A program made the position numbers and the translations under genes. Shown piece by piece: positions 29,887-39,131 of a stretch of DNA of 64,000 nt. The notes under the pieces are model-generated. The model made no database searches. It was not told the DNA's origin and saw nothing but the letters and a program-made list of their open reading frames with translations. Every line of letters starts with the position of its first letter. Positions within the stretch are counted from its first letter, which is position 1. The stretch comes from Actinomycetota bacterium (GTDB taxonomy: Bacteria > Actinomycetota > Actinomycetes > Nanopelagicales > Nanopelagicaceae): positions 124,001-188,000 of the forward strand of contig WLPU01000001.1 in NCBI GenBank assembly GCA_009698615.1. The letters are read 5' to 3'.

Positions 29887-31485
29887 TTAAGTGGTTTTGC
29901 GCAGCACGCGTCCAGTTCGGGCACCAGTGTGAGATCCATTGTCAACAACTATGGTTCCGTTTACCGTGACTAGGCGAATTCCCTCTGGGTAGACCCTTGG
30001 CACTTCCGGAGTGGCTTTACTTCTTACTTTATCCGCGTCAAAAACAACTATGTCAGCGAAATATCCCTCTTGCAGGATTCCTCGGTTTTTAATTCCGAAG
30101 CGAATTGCAGGCTTAGCGCTCATCTTATGAATTGCCGTCTCAAGCGAGATTGTTTTCTTCTCCCTCACGTGATGGGCTAAGTACTCGATATGCCCAGAGT
30201 ATGGGTGCTGGCTCATCGTGATATCGCTCAAAGGTCCATGATCAATGCTGGTATAGCCGTCAACTCCCAAGCTAAATTCTGGATGAGAAATCATTTCAGC
30301 AAGATGTGCTTCGGTAAATAGCTCGCCGATACTCACTAAGTCGTTCATTTCAGATCCTGCGGCCATCATGATGTCAAAAAAAGTATCCCATTCATCTTTT
30401 TTCACAATTTTTGAGATGGCGGTAATCGTCATTCCGCTAAATTCTGGAAAATTAGCATCCCCTGATAAGCGAACGCGATCCCATTGACCCTTATGAATAA
30501 ATCTCCAGTAACGATCGCAATCTGTCCTAAGGCGGTCTCGAACTAAATTATCTTTAAGGGCTCGAGCGGCCTCCGCATAACCATCCTCAATAAGCCATTC
30601 AGGGAAGATTGCAGCGAGTTCACCAAGGCCATACTTGAATGGAGTTGTATCTGCAGAAACATCGATTCCCTGATCTTTAGCCTTCATCATCATGTCGACT
30701 GCTCGCGCCCAGCCATTTTCTGGCGCATTAGTGTCATGACGAACATTGAAGTGCGAAATTTGCGCGGCGACATTTCCAATCTTGGCCAAGTCAAGCAATT
30801 CTTGAATTGCTTCGAAAAGCCTCGAATCGCGATTACGGACGTGGCTTGTATAGATACCATTGTGACGGCCGAGCTCTTTTACTAGATATTCCAATTCGCT
30901 TTGTTTAGAGAATGTTCCAGGAGTAAATTCCAGCCCCGTTGAAAGACCCAAAGCACCGGCTTCCATGGCTTCTGCGATGTACCCAGCCATGCGCTTGAGT
31001 TGTAGGTCAGTAACTTGGTCTTTTGCAAATACACCAGCCGCAGAGCGAATGGTGTTGTGTCCAACAAAACAGGCAACGTTTGCCGAAATGCCACCGTCTT
31101 CAAAGCTTCGCAAGTACTCCCCAAAAGTTGGCCAGTGAAATGTCTCTTCGAATGCATATGCGCGCATACGGGCAGCGATCAAATGCTCGGATTCGGGAGA
31201 GTAGGGAGCGTTGGACATTCCACAGTTGCCAACTATCTCAGTTGTAACTCCCTGACGAATTGAACTGTGAGACTCTCGATTTGAATGCAAAGTAAAGTCT
31301 GAATGACTGTGAGGATCGACAAACCCAGGAGCAACAATGAGATCAGTTGCGTCAATTTCAACTCTTGCCGACGGAACTCTTCCTATTGCAACGATTGTTT
31401 CGCCAGCAATTCCTATATCTGCACGGTATCTTGCTTTGCTCGTGCCATCAATGATCCATCCGTTGCGGATTGCTAGATCTAACAT
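29887..31485 (-). CDS. N-acyl-D-amino-acid deacylase / D-aminoacylase (amidohydrolase family)
   Basis: GFVDPHSHSDFTL metal site, GNCGMSNAPYSPE, GALGLSTGLEFTPGTFSKQSELEYLVKEL, SIDHGPLSDITMSQHPYSG. ATG 31485 follows the ABC ATPase stop by 1 nt. Confidence 0.88.
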   Translation of the reverse strand: MLDLAIRNGWIIDGTSKARYRADIGIAGETIVAIGRVPSARVEIDATDLIVAPGFVDPHSHSDFTLHSNRESHSSIRQGVTTEIVGNCGMSNAPYSPESEHLIAARMRAYAFEETFHWPTFGEYLRSFEDGGISANVACFVGHNTIRSAAGVFAKDQVTDLQLKRMAGYIAEAMEAGALGLSTGLEFTPGTFSKQSELEYLVKELGRHNGIYTSHVRNRDSRLFEAIQELLDLAKIGNVAAQISHFNVRHDTNAPENGWARAVDMMMKAKDQGIDVSADTTPFKYGLGELAAIFPEWLIEDGYAEAARALKDNLVRDRLRTDCDRYWRFIHKGQWDRVRLSGDANFPEFSGMTITAISKIVKKDEWDTFFDIMMAAGSEMNDLVSIGELFTEAHLAEMISHPEFSLGVDGYTSIDHGPLSDITMSQHPYSGHIEYLAHHVREKKTISLETAIHKMSAKPAIRFGIKNRGILQEGYFADIVVFDADKVRSKATPEVPRVYPEGIRLVTVNGTIVVDNGSHTGARTGRVLRKTT

Positions 31486-31486
31486 A

Positions 31487-32257
31487 TCAATCCGTGTGAG
31501 ACAAGATTGCAGAAAGGAAGTCCCGGGTCCTTTGTTGCGTCGGTTTGTCAAACAAAATCGCAGGATCGCCTTGCTCTACAATTTTTCCTTGATCCATAAA
31601 AATCACCCGATCTGCTACTTGGCGAACGAATCCCATTTCATGGGTTACAACGAGCATTGTCATACCGTCATTTGCCAGAGTTCGCATGACTGCAAGAACT
31701 TCTCCAACAATTTCAGGATCAAGAGCACTCGTGGCCTCGTCAAAGAGCATGACTTGTGGATTCATGGCAAGGGCGCGAGCGATTGCAACTCTTTGTTGTT
31801 GCCCGCCTGAGAGCTCTTCCGGATACGCGTCAGCCTTCTCAGGCAGTCCAACTTGCTTCAATAAGCGCATTGCTTTCTCTTCGTAAACTTCAACTTTCTC
31901 TTTGAGTACATATTTGGGACCAGCCATGATGTTCTGCTTGGCTGTCATGTGAGGGAAAAGATTGAATTGCTGAAAAACCATTCCTACTTTTGATTGCAAG
32001 TGAGCAATCTTGTTGCCAGAGATTTTGGAGGGGCTATGACTGTCAATGGTGATTCTCTCGCCATCAATAGTTATTACCCCGGCATTAGGTTTTTCGAGAA
32101 AATTGATACAGCGAAGAAGGGTTGATTTACCGCTGCCCGAGGGCCCAATAATGCCAATCACTTCGCCCTTGGCCACGCTCATCGAGAAGGAATCCAGAAC
32201 TAGATTATCTCCAAAGCTCTTGGAAAGGTTCTCAACCTCGACCATTGAAGTGCTCAT
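31487..32257 (-). CDS. Polar amino acid ABC transporter ATP-binding protein (GlnQ/HisP type)
   Basis: [75 protein letters not shown]. Confidence 0.93.
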   Translation of the reverse strand: MSTSMVEVENLSKSFGDNLVLDSFSMSVAKGEVIGIIGPSGSGKSTLLRCINFLEKPNAGVITIDGERITIDSHSPSKISGNKIAHLQSKVGMVFQQFNLFPHMTAKQNIMAGPKYVLKEKVEVYEEKAMRLLKQVGLPEKADAYPEELSGGQQQRVAIARALAMNPQVMLFDEATSALDPEIVGEVLAVMRTLANDGMTMLVVTHEMGFVRQVADRVIFMDQGKIVEQGDPAILFDKPTQQRTRDFLSAILSHTD

Positions 32258-32952
32258 GCTGAAACCTCACCATTCTCTGGGGTCATCTTCTTGCGGGCGT
32301 ACCCATTCTTCATTCTCTTCTCTAAATACGTTACAAGCTGGATTGCCGGGAATCCAACCATGAAGTACATAACAAAAACCATTATGTAAATAGTCATATA
32401 GTCATATGTTGCACCGGCAGCAATTTGCCCCTTAAACATCAATTCTTGAATTGTTACCGTCGATGCTAAAGAAGTATCTTTAAATAAGGACACAACATAG
32501 TTACCTAAAGAAGGAATCAAAGTCCTAAATGCTTGAGGGAATATGACTCTGGCCATGGCCGTTGATTTAGTCATGCCAATTGCGGCAGCGGCATCATGTT
32601 GACCCTTTGGAACCGCTTCAATTCCTCCGCGATAAACTTCAGAAAGATATGCAGTGACGTTAAGTGAAAGTCCAATATATGCTGCCATGAATGGTCCAAA
32701 TCGGATTCCGACAAATGGCAAGGCGAAGTAAATGAAAATTAATTGAACTAAAAGTGGTGTCGATCTAATAATGGTGACATAGCAGGTCACTGCGAATCTA
32801 AGAATGCGAATTTTTGACATCTTAGCAAGGGCAACAAAGATACCTGCCGTTAAGCTTGTTATTCCACAGAGAAAAGTTAAGACGATTGTCATCAATAGAC
32901 CCATGGACAGGCCAGCTAAAGCCGCCTTCGCGTTTACCACATTGAAAACCAC
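32254..32952 (-). CDS. Polar amino acid ABC transporter permease (HisM/GlnP type)
   Basis: [71 protein letters not shown]. Confidence 0.93.
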   Translation of the reverse strand: MVFNVVNAKAALAGLSMGLLMTIVLTFLCGITSLTAGIFVALAKMSKIRILRFAVTCYVTIIRSTPLLVQLIFIYFALPFVGIRFGPFMAAYIGLSLNVTAYLSEVYRGGIEAVPKGQHDAAAAIGMTKSTAMARVIFPQAFRTLIPSLGNYVVSLFKDTSLASTVTIQELMFKGQIAAGATYDYMTIYIMVFVMYFMVGFPAIQLVTYLEKRMKNGYARKKMTPENGEVSA

Positions 32953-33029
32953 GTTTACTCCTTTTCAAATAAAAAGTGTTCGCGGTGCAGTGGTATTAGC
33001 ACCGCACCGCGAACACTATTTCAATCGAT

Positions 33030-33977
33030 TTATGGCAGGTAATCTGGCATAAACAGGGCATCTGAAGTGAGACCATATTTGACCAAGATAGCAGTGACGA
33101 TTCCATGATCACGTAACTCTGCAAGAGCGCGCGAATACGCTGAGGCGAGTGTGCAATCGGCAGGACGCATGGCGTACTTGCCATATTCATCCTTGAAATC
33201 AGCAGGCGCAATAGCCTTGGTGAGGACCTTCAATTTATTAGTTGGGTTGGAGAGGTTGAATGAGCCAACTTTAGGTGTGTCCTCGAGTAAGACGTCAACT
33301 TTCTTAGCCTGAAGACCGAGGAATTCGGTGTCAGCGCTTTCGAAAACCGTCAGATCAACCTTAGGATTCGTTAATGCAGAGAGATACTGAGCGCTAAACG
33401 AACCATTGATTGCTCCGACTTTAACGCCACTCTTTTGTAGATCAGCCCATGTTTGAACGTTCTTTGGGTTGTCTGGATGAACGGTGAGCGCTGTTCCATA
33501 CCACCAGGCTGGTGATGTGAAGATGATGGTCTTGAGGCGTGTTGGATTCTCATGGATGTTTCCAGCGATTACGTCAATTCTCTTTGACACTAAAGCTGGA
33601 ATCATTTCTGGCCACTGAAGTGCTACATCTGTGTGCTTGGTGATACCAAGATATTTCAAGACTGCGATATTGATGTCGTAGTCAATACCAGTCATCTTTC
33701 CATCTTTGCCCGTGTACATATAAGGCGCAGCTTGGTAAACGCCAAGTTTGACCCCGGAAGAAACTGCTTTTCCATATGCGTTGTCACGGCATGCTTGGTT
33801 TGGCAACGTGCCAGTTATCGGCGTCCATCCCATTGCCGTGAAGTATGCATAATCGATCTGGCCAGCCTGGCCGCCAGCAGAATTCGCTACACCAGTGAAA
33901 AGTGTTGAGAATCCGATGAGTCCAGTCGCGACAATCGCAATTGCAGAACGCTTAGATTTGAATCTTTTTAGCATCAT
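33030..33977 (-). CDS. Amino acid ABC transporter substrate-binding protein (SBP family 3)
   Basis: Signal peptide; MYTGKDGKMTGIDYDINIAVLKYLGI, PALVSKRIDVIAGNIHENPTRLKTIIFTSPAWWYGTALTV. Confidence 0.9.
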   Translation of the reverse strand: MMLKRFKSKRSAIAIVATGLIGFSTLFTGVANSAGGQAGQIDYAYFTAMGWTPITGTLPNQACRDNAYGKAVSSGVKLGVYQAAPYMYTGKDGKMTGIDYDINIAVLKYLGITKHTDVALQWPEMIPALVSKRIDVIAGNIHENPTRLKTIIFTSPAWWYGTALTVHPDNPKNVQTWADLQKSGVKVGAINGSFSAQYLSALTNPKVDLTVFESADTEFLGLQAKKVDVLLEDTPKVGSFNLSNPTNKLKVLTKAIAPADFKDEYGKYAMRPADCTLASAYSRALAELRDHGIVTAILVKYGLTSDALFMPDYLP

Positions 33978-34108
33978 CTATATTTCCCCCCTATTTTCTC
34001 GCTTTGAAGGTGCAGTGCCAACCAAGAAATTATTACGTTGGGGAACGCTCGGAAATATGGCACAGTACCTAGTTTTGGTCTCCCTCGTCGAAGAGTTGCG
34101 AGAGTTTT

Positions 34109-34128
34109 ACAGATTATCTATTATCTGT
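34109..34128. promoter_or_regulatory. Inverted repeat ACAGAT-N8-ATCTGT overlapping a consensus -35 (minus strand) upstream of the ABC/D-aminoacylase operon; candidate GntR operator
   Basis: acagattatctattatctgt; minus-strand TTGACA at 131..126 overlaps the right half-site; TAAAAC at 34109..34104 with 16-nt spacing is a possible -10. Confidence 0.45.
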
Positions 34129-34416
34129 CAACGGTATGCGCCGTGGCCTTTCCTGCCTTTTGAGGTGCCCAAGGTAAATCTGTCGCTTATTCCACCAGTT
34201 GGAATAACCCCCTCGTTGCGGAAAGAGGAAATAGATGCCTGCACCTTAAGCAGCCAAATTGGCGCTGAGGAGCTTTGGAGGAAATCGGATTGGATTTCAG
34301 TTTTAATCTGCGCTTTGATCATTGATCCCAAGATTCGAGATGCATACAGCGGCTAGTGGATAGTCAAGTTAATGTCATGAACTGGTTTCGACCATTGGAC
34401 GAAGAATGAGAGGAAT

Positions 34417-35088
34417 GTGTTAGCGCAAATGTCAGATCGATTTCTTCGCACGCCATCCTCGCCGAGCTCCTCGCAACGTTTGAATGTTGCGCACTCATTA
34501 CGCGAGGCAATAATTTCGGGGCAAATACTTCCAGGCACGCAATTGAAGCAAAATGAGATCGGGGCCAAGTTTAACTGTAGCCCTGGACCGGTAAGGGAAG
34601 CAATGCGGGACCTTGAAAGCGAAGGACTCCTACAGCACATTCATAACCGTGGAGTTTTCGTTTCGAGAATCAGCAGCGAAGAGTTTTTAGAAATGTTATC
34701 TCCAACTCGGCTTCTCCTTGAAAAGTTTGCGCTCAGAAAATCTTCTGCAAAGTTTACTCCGACGGTCGTAGCCGAACTCGAAAAACAAATTGACTTAATG
34801 TCTCAAGGAGCCAAGAAGAAAAATATTAAGGTTATTCATGAGGCAGATATTAAATTTCATACAATCACAATGGAAACTGCTGCAACTGAACAAACTCTGC
34901 AATTATGGAAAAGTGTAATTTCTCGTATCAGGTTAGAGTTTTACTCAGTAGGGCCAAGCCCAACTTTGGCTAGTCAAGCCCCAGAGCACAGAAAGCTCTT
35001 GAAGACACTTCTGTCTGGTGAAGTGAAGAAAATTGATGCAGCCCTGGAATGGCACATTATTGGAACGATCAAGGATCGACTTAAGTAA
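34417..35088 (+). CDS. GntR-family transcriptional regulator (FCD-type)
   Basis: HTH SLREAIISGQILPGTQLKQNEIGAKFNCSPGPVREAMRDLESEGLLQHIHNRGVFV followed by helical ligand-binding domain. GTG start. Confidence 0.88.
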   Translation: MLAQMSDRFLRTPSSPSSSQRLNVAHSLREAIISGQILPGTQLKQNEIGAKFNCSPGPVREAMRDLESEGLLQHIHNRGVFVSRISSEEFLEMLSPTRLLLEKFALRKSSAKFTPTVVAELEKQIDLMSQGAKKKNIKVIHEADIKFHTITMETAATEQTLQLWKSVISRIRLEFYSVGPSPTLASQAPEHRKLLKTLLSGEVKKIDAALEWHIIGTIKDRLK

Positions 35089-35165
35089 AAGAAAGTTGGA
35101 TAAGCTATCTTGCTTAGCGTCAATGTGGCACGTCACCATTAATTGCGAGGTTGTCGATACTAAGG

Positions 35166-35183
35166 GCCAGGCGTTCAACTGGC
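35166..35183. terminator. Possible terminator between convergent gntR and mutY
   Basis: gccag-gcgttcaa-ctggc followed by ttaatta; short stem. Confidence 0.3.
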
Positions 35184-35195
35184 TTAATTAGGAAT

Positions 35196-36047
35196 TTATA
35201 GGTGGGGGAGCAAATAAAGCGATGCCTCTTTAACAATCAAGCCATCAACAATAAGGGATGCAAGGGCTTTCTCGATTTGTGAATCTTCATGCCACAGTGC
35301 CGTTAATTCTTTCTTGGTCAATGATGGGCTTTCGCGCAAAGCTTGCACAATCGTTCCGCGGCATTGCCTATCTGTTCCATGCCAACTCTGAGACTTTCTC
35401 ACCTTTGTTGATTTTGGGAAACTACTCTTACGCCATAAACACTGTGCCTTGATTGGGCAACTTTCACACTTGGGATTTTTCGCCGTACAGATGAGTGCTC
35501 CGAGTTCCATTGTTGCCGCAGCCCACAGATGTGCTCCTTCTTGCGGTAGTAGTTTTTCACGCAATTGCCGCTCAACTTTGCTAGGCGATGAGGTGGGAAA
35601 CTCATTCCCATCGATCGATCTAGAAAATAGGCGGCGGATATTAACATCGAGGACAACACTTCGTTCTTGAAATGCAAATGCTGCAATCGCAGCGGCGGTG
35701 TAATCACCAACACCAGGAAGAGTTCGAAGAGAGATTTCATCTCTTGGGACCACGCCCTTGAAATCTCGCGTGATGACCTTGGCACTTTCAAACAGGCGAA
35801 GGGCCCTGCGTGGATAGCCCAAGCGCCCCCATGCTGTAATTATTTCTGCTGGTGTTGCTTTTGCAAGCAATGCAGGTGTTGGCCATCGAAGCATCCATTC
35901 TTCCCATTTTGGTTGCACCCGAACAACAGGGGTTTGTTGCAACATGAATTCACTGACCATGACACCCCATGGCGTTGTGTTGCGCCAAGGAAGCTTTCTT
36001 TTATTTTCTGCAAACCAGGCAATTATCGGTTTTTCGAGCGCGTTCAT
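35196..36047 (-). CDS. mutY: A/G-specific adenine glycosylase
   Basis: RKLPWRNTTPWGVMVSEFMLQQTPVVRV, LPGVGDYTAAAIAAFAF, C-X6-C-X2-C-X5-C cluster (CTAKNPKCESCPIKAQC). Confidence 0.95.
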   Translation of the reverse strand: MNALEKPIIAWFAENKRKLPWRNTTPWGVMVSEFMLQQTPVVRVQPKWEEWMLRWPTPALLAKATPAEIITAWGRLGYPRRALRLFESAKVITRDFKGVVPRDEISLRTLPGVGDYTAAAIAAFAFQERSVVLDVNIRRLFSRSIDGNEFPTSSPSKVERQLREKLLPQEGAHLWAAATMELGALICTAKNPKCESCPIKAQCLWRKSSFPKSTKVRKSQSWHGTDRQCRGTIVQALRESPSLTKKELTALWHEDSQIEKALASLIVDGLIVKEASLYLLPHL

Positions 36048-37411
36048 TCTCCAGAAATCTTTACCCGGCTGAGTGCTTGGTCCAACCTAGAAACTTCTAC
36101 AACTTCCATTCCCTCGATTTTTGCATCACTACCCAGAGGCACAAGGGCACGTTTGAAACCAAGGCGAAACGCTTCTTGAAGTCGCCGATTTACACCGCTT
36201 ACTTTTCGAATTTCTCCTGCTAATCCAACTTCTCCGATAGCAACGAGGTCACTAGGAAGAGCTAATCCTTTCGCCGCTGAGGCAACAGCAAGTGCAAGCG
36301 CCAAGTCGGCGGCGGGCTCCGTCATTTTCATTCCACCAACAGTTGCGGCATAAACATCGCGCCCGCCAACTTTTACATGAGCCCGAAGTTCTAAGACTGC
36401 CAAGGTCATTGAAGTCCGCGCAGAATCTAGGCCAGAGACAACTCTTCGTGCATTGCCAAAATCATTTTCGCGACCTTGGCTGACCAAGGCTTGAATTTCA
36501 GCCAGCAATGGGCGTCTGCCTTCGAGAGTGACAGTGACACATGTGCCTGGAACTGGCTCGGCATGGCGAGATGTAAATAAACCGGTGGGATCCAAAACAG
36601 ATTCGATGCCAGTATCACTTAAGTCAAAACATCCAACTTCATCAGATGCACCAAATCTATTTTTGATTGCGCGAATCAGACGCAGTCTGGAATGTCGTTC
36701 GCCTTCAAATTGCAAAACTACATCCACGATGTGTTCGAGAAGTCGAGGTCCGGCTATCGAACCATCTTTAGTTACATGTCCGACTAAGAGCAAAGTGATA
36801 TCGCGATCTTTGCAAATTCGAATTAGCGCACCGGCAACCTCGCGCACTTGGGTTACGCCGCCTGGTGATCCGTCGGCAGTTGCACTGCCAATGGTTTGCA
36901 CCGAATCGATGATCACCAATTGCGGCTTAACCGCATCAATGTGCGCGATTACAGCGCCAAGGTCAGTTTCGGAAGCAAGAAAAAGTTGAGGGTCTATGGC
37001 CTTTATGCGTTCTGCTCGAAGTCGAACTTGAGATGCTGATTCTTCTCCGCTGATATAGAGAGCCGGTATTCCTTTAGAGGCAGTTTGCGCAGCAACTGAA
37101 AGAAGTAGCGTTGATTTACCGACCCCAGGTTCGCCTGCTAATAAAATTGCAGCTCCAGGTACTAAGCCGCCGCCCAATACTCGATCTAGTTCTAGTACTC
37201 CTGTCGGGCGTGCATGTGCTGCTGATAAATCCACATCACCGATGGGTGTTGCCTTATTGGTAACCGAACCGGGAACAAGTGAGAGTTTTTTCGGTGCTGA
37301 TATTTCCTCGACTGTTCCCCAAGCTTGGCATTCGCCACAACGACCGACCCATTTTTGCGAGGTCCAGCCGCATTCAACGCAGCGAAATGGATCTTTTTCG
37401 GGCTTGGCCAT
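36044..37411 (-). CDS. radA: DNA repair protein RadA/Sms
   Basis: Zn finger CVECGWTSQKWVGRCGEC; LLAGEPGVGKSTLLL; KNRFGASDEVGCFD; Lon-like C-terminus. Confidence 0.97.
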   Translation of the reverse strand: MAKPEKDPFRCVECGWTSQKWVGRCGECQAWGTVEEISAPKKLSLVPGSVTNKATPIGDVDLSAAHARPTGVLELDRVLGGGLVPGAAILLAGEPGVGKSTLLLSVAAQTASKGIPALYISGEESASQVRLRAERIKAIDPQLFLASETDLGAVIAHIDAVKPQLVIIDSVQTIGSATADGSPGGVTQVREVAGALIRICKDRDITLLLVGHVTKDGSIAGPRLLEHIVDVVLQFEGERHSRLRLIRAIKNRFGASDEVGCFDLSDTGIESVLDPTGLFTSRHAEPVPGTCVTVTLEGRRPLLAEIQALVSQGRENDFGNARRVVSGLDSARTSMTLAVLELRAHVKVGGRDVYAATVGGMKMTEPAADLALALAVASAAKGLALPSDLVAIGEVGLAGEIRKVSGVNRRLQEAFRLGFKRALVPLGSDAKIEGMEVVEVSRLDQALSRVKISGE

Positions 37412-37417
37412 GGGTAG

Positions 37418-37423
37418 AGCCTA
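37418..37423 (-). promoter_or_regulatory. Putative -10 (TAGGCT) of a leaderless radA-mutY transcript
   Basis: TAGGCT then ctaccc (6 nt) then ATG 37411. Confidence 0.55.
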
Positions 37424-37437
37424 GAGCGAAGGACTGA

Positions 37438-38247
37438 CTATTTCTTCGCGGCCAAGGTAGCCGGGTGTTGAATAACAAAGAGGGGGAGTTTGCGCTTCTC
37501 GAGATCGGCGATTGCAGCACTTCGAGCATCGCAATAGCGAGCCAAAATGTCGTATGCATCCTGACCCATCAAGGCAATGAGTTCGGTGCGATTGGATATA
37601 TAGACAGGTTTGATGCCAACGTGTGCCTCAGTATTGCTGGTGCAGTACCAATCAAAATCTTCGCCGCCATCGCCCCATGCAAGGCGCTCATACTCACCAA
37701 TGACGGTGATGGAATATTCGCGCTCGCCAACTTCGCGGGTTTCAAAACTGCGACGAAGTGGAAGCTGCCAACACACATCGGGTTTGGTATCTACAAAGTG
37801 ACGGTTTTCCTTTTCAGCTAAATGGTGGAGCACGCAACCAAAAGATCCAGTGAAACCTGGGGCTGTGTAACCTTTTCGATTGAGGAAAATACAAGAATCC
37901 TGAATAGTTTTAGTCTTACGTTCTCCATCGCTATCTTTATCGCTAATTTGTAATTTTCCACCAGACTTCTTTGGTTGTGCCTCGGCATAAAATTGCCACA
38001 TTTCTGGTGTGAGATCGCGAGCAGCTTTCATCACACGCTCTTCGTCATCTTCATCGGAATACATTGCACCTTCAGTGCAGCAGCCATCATTGGGGCGATC
38101 GGCAAATACACCCTTGCAGCCATCTCCGTAAATACAGGTCCAAAATGAGGTCAACCAAGTGAGGTCACACTTGAAGATCTCAGCCTCGTCATTGGGGTCA
38201 GCAAACTCAATCCAATCGCGGGCAAATCCCGACTTTAGTTCAGACAT
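37438..38247 (-). CDS. Conserved cysteine-rich hypothetical protein (possible YkgJ/DUF3109-like metal-binding)
   Basis: FKCDLTWLTSFWTCIYGDGCKGVFADRPNDGCCTEGA ... DSCIFLNRKGY...SFGCVLHHLA ... DVCWQLPLRR: conserved-looking Cys arrangement. Confidence 0.65.
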   Translation of the reverse strand: MSELKSGFARDWIEFADPNDEAEIFKCDLTWLTSFWTCIYGDGCKGVFADRPNDGCCTEGAMYSDEDDEERVMKAARDLTPEMWQFYAEAQPKKSGGKLQISDKDSDGERKTKTIQDSCIFLNRKGYTAPGFTGSFGCVLHHLAEKENRHFVDTKPDVCWQLPLRRSFETREVGEREYSITVIGEYERLAWGDGGEDFDWYCTSNTEAHVGIKPVYISNRTELIALMGQDAYDILARYCDARSAAIADLEKRKLPLFVIQHPATLAAKK

Positions 38248-38296
38248 AGTTTCAGAGCCTACGGGCTATTGAGTTAATACGCACATCCGTTACGGG

Positions 38297-38302
38297 TAAC
38301 CT
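38297..38302 (+). promoter_or_regulatory. Putative -10 (TAACCT) of a leaderless proC transcript
   Basis: TAACCT then tgcttc (6 nt) then ATG 38309. Confidence 0.55.
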
Positions 38303-38308
38303 TGCTTC

Positions 38309-39121
38309 ATGACGAATCATCCAAGACCTCAAGTGATTGGTGTTATTGGCGCCGGCATCATGGGCGAAGCGCTGATTAGCGGCTTGATTTTATCTGGAGT
38401 AAGTCCCTCAGCGATCACCATCGCAGAAAAACGACAAGAACGTGCAGATGAACTCACCGCTCGCTATGGAATTTCACTTGCCCCCTTGGAGAACGTTGCG
38501 AAATCGAGTGATGCGCTGCTACTCGTTGTGAAACCGCAAGACATGGCTGGTGTACTTGCTGCGATTGCGCCGTCCATTCGACCCGAAACCCTGGTCGTCT
38601 CATTTGCTGCAGGCAAAAAGATCTCTTTCATCGATGAAGGTCTAGGTGGGGGCAACCCCATTATTCGAGTTATGCCAAATACCCCGACTTTAGTTGGCGA
38701 GGGTATGGCAGCAATGTCAATCGGCCATCGAGTGAGTGCTTCACAATCTGATTTTGTAAGGGGATTCCTCGCCTCAACTGGACGAGTTGTCGAAGTCGTT
38801 GAGCAATTACAAGATGCCGTAACCGCAGTAAGTGGATCAGGTCCTGCATATTTCTTTGCATTTGTTGAATCCATGATTGCCGGCGGCATTGACATGGGAC
38901 TTTCGCCCGAAGTTGCAACAGAACTCACAGTACAGACAATGGTAGGAGCTGCAAAACTGCTAGCTACATCGGGAAAATCAGCTACTACGCTCCGTGAGAA
39001 CGTCACCAGTCCTAATGGCACAACTGCCGCAGCGCTTGCCTCATTTTCGCAATCTCAACTTGAAGATAGTGTTAAGAAAGCAATGATCGCGGCGCGAAAT
39101 CGTTCGCAAGAATTAGCGTAA
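38309..39121 (+). CDS. proC: Pyrroline-5-carboxylate reductase
   Basis: IGVIGAGIMGEALISGLI, RVMPNTPTLVGEGMAAMS, TAVSGSGPAYFFAFVESMI, LRENVTSPNGTTAAAL. Confidence 0.96.
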   Translation: MTNHPRPQVIGVIGAGIMGEALISGLILSGVSPSAITIAEKRQERADELTARYGISLAPLENVAKSSDALLLVVKPQDMAGVLAAIAPSIRPETLVVSFAAGKKISFIDEGLGGGNPIIRVMPNTPTLVGEGMAAMSIGHRVSASQSDFVRGFLASTGRVVEVVEQLQDAVTAVSGSGPAYFFAFVESMIAGGIDMGLSPEVATELTVQTMVGAAKLLATSGKSATTLRENVTSPNGTTAAALASFSQSQLEDSVKKAMIAARNRSQELA

Positions 39122-39131
39122 AAGTTTCGCA

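Noticed and set aside
34056-34356. 100-codon ORF (MAQYLVLVSLVEELREFYRL...IRDAYSG) in the gap between SBP and gntR
   Set aside because: No RBS, no recognisable family, and it overlaps the palindrome and the minus-strand -35; most likely a chance ORF in the regulatory region, though a decayed gene cannot be excluded.
38464-39021. 185-aa antisense ORF within proC
   Set aside because: Lies entirely opposite a strongly supported proC; Ser/Thr/Pro-rich composition is typical of the shadow of coding sequence.
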